Of a DNA stretch of 64,000 nt, positions 63,374-64,000 are shown piece after piece. Every line of letters starts with the position of its first letter. The stretch's first letter is position 1. The DNA is from Callaeas wilsoni (taxonomy: Eukaryota; Chordata; Aves; Passeriformes; Callaeidae). The DNA lies in assembly GCA_013398955.1 (NCBI GenBank), contig VWPU01013573.1:186001-250000 (forward strand). The letters run 5' to 3'. A program made the translations under genes and the position numbers. The notes under the pieces were generated by a model. It was not told the origin of the DNA, did not search any database, and worked only from the letters and a program-made list of their open reading frames with translations.

Positions 63374-64000
63374 TTTCAAAGTGACTTTGAAATAAGATCA
63401 GCCACACACATTAATGGAAAAAAAATCTTAACATTTTTTAAAAGAGGAAAGAAAAGTCCTTATTTCAAATGTCTTTTTGTGTGTTATCTTTTTTTTTTTT
63501 TTTACCTCCTCTAAAGCTATGGAGGAACATGGGTGTCTCGCTCAGCAGTGATGACTGTGATACGGAAAGAGAGAAAATATCCAGCACTTCAGCAGAAATA
63601 CCCTGGGATGTTTCTTTGAATGCCTTTCACACCTCTTCCATCAAATACTTTTCACCCCATTTAAAACAGTAAGCTGCCTTATAGCAGGTCTTGCTCCCTG
63701 CAGACAACCAACCAGTTGCCCTGCCATCCCTCCACTCTTCCAGAAAATGACCTGGAGCCAAAAATTCTCTTGTTTTCCCGTGGAGGTGAGAAAACTTCAG
63801 ATAACATGACAAGTTCATAAATACCTTTAAGCCACCTTTGAAGTAACCAGTCCTTACTAAACTTGTCTGTTCTAAAAGATAAATGCAAAAGCTAACACCA
63901 GCTCTGCACTATTGAACTACATAAATTCTTTTAATATTAATGACTGTAAATACAAACTATACACTGCCATCCCATCCTCCTCTCTATCACTACTTACACC
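63374..64000. other. Intron sequence, nothing recognised
   Basis: Contains a T-run near 63489-63502 and short unrelated open frames only. Confidence 0.5.

Larger units (their letters stand above)
38228..64000 (-). other. KLHL29: Large KLHL29 intron or upstream region, 5' side, running off the window
   Basis: This is everything upstream of the 142-bp exon. Because that exon starts in phase 0 with no initiator Met, at least one earlier coding exon must lie upstream, and I do not find its expected sequence here. The stretch is therefore read as intron of at least 25.8 kb. It holds CR1 copies, an LTR-like element, microsatellites, a CpG-rich patch at about 45.5-45.8 kb and one open minus-strand segment at 48.7-48.9 kb, each described separately. 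Confidence 0.65.

Overview
The window reads as bird nuclear DNA. It is AT-rich and mostly non-coding, and it carries several copies of CR1 LINE 3' ends with the typical avian tails (TCACAGAATCACAGAAT on one strand, ATTCTATGATTCTATGAT on the other), LTR-like sequence and many microsatellites. I see no bacterial-style gene organisation, no tRNA or rRNA gene and no CRISPR array. The species cannot be fixed from this sequence.

Only one protein-coding gene is well supported. Two neighbouring exons on the minus strand (38227-38086, then 37346-36798) encode a Pro/Gln/Ser-rich segment that I recognise as the long N-terminal extension of the Kelch-like protein KLHL29. Both exons have matching GT/AG splice sites and compatible phases (0/1, then 1/1), with a 739-bp intron between them. 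The start codon and upstream exons should lie beyond position 64000. The BTB, BACK and Kelch exons should lie before position 1. The rest of the window is therefore read as two very large introns: at least 25.8 kb on the 5' side of the gene (38228-64000) and at least 36.8 kb on the 3' side (1-36797).

Layout: 1-9787, AT-rich intron with small tandem repeats and no recognised gene; 9788-16210, three short minus-oriented CR1 tails and a C20/A14 tract; 19640-19810, a strongly structured AT-rich block with an octamer motif and a 27-bp inverted repeat; about 20960-21590, an LTR-like repeat with a relative at about 44100-44930; 28863-29929, ATT and GGAT microsatellites; 30910-31526, a plus-oriented CR1; 36690-37480, a GC- and CpG-rich patch holding the large KLHL29 exon; 38366-38427, a CR1 tail about 140 bp upstream of the other KLHL29 exon; 45480-45790, a second CpG-rich patch without a recognised gene; 49399-50083, a CR1 with a pentanucleotide tail and an AAT tract; 56827-57046, a long purine-only tract containing the single N; 59898-63373, three larger CR1 copies.

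No new gene system is visible. The best leads are possible regulatory elements inside the KLHL29 introns, the LTR family with an internal duplication, and the isolated CpG-rich patch at 45.5-45.8 kb.
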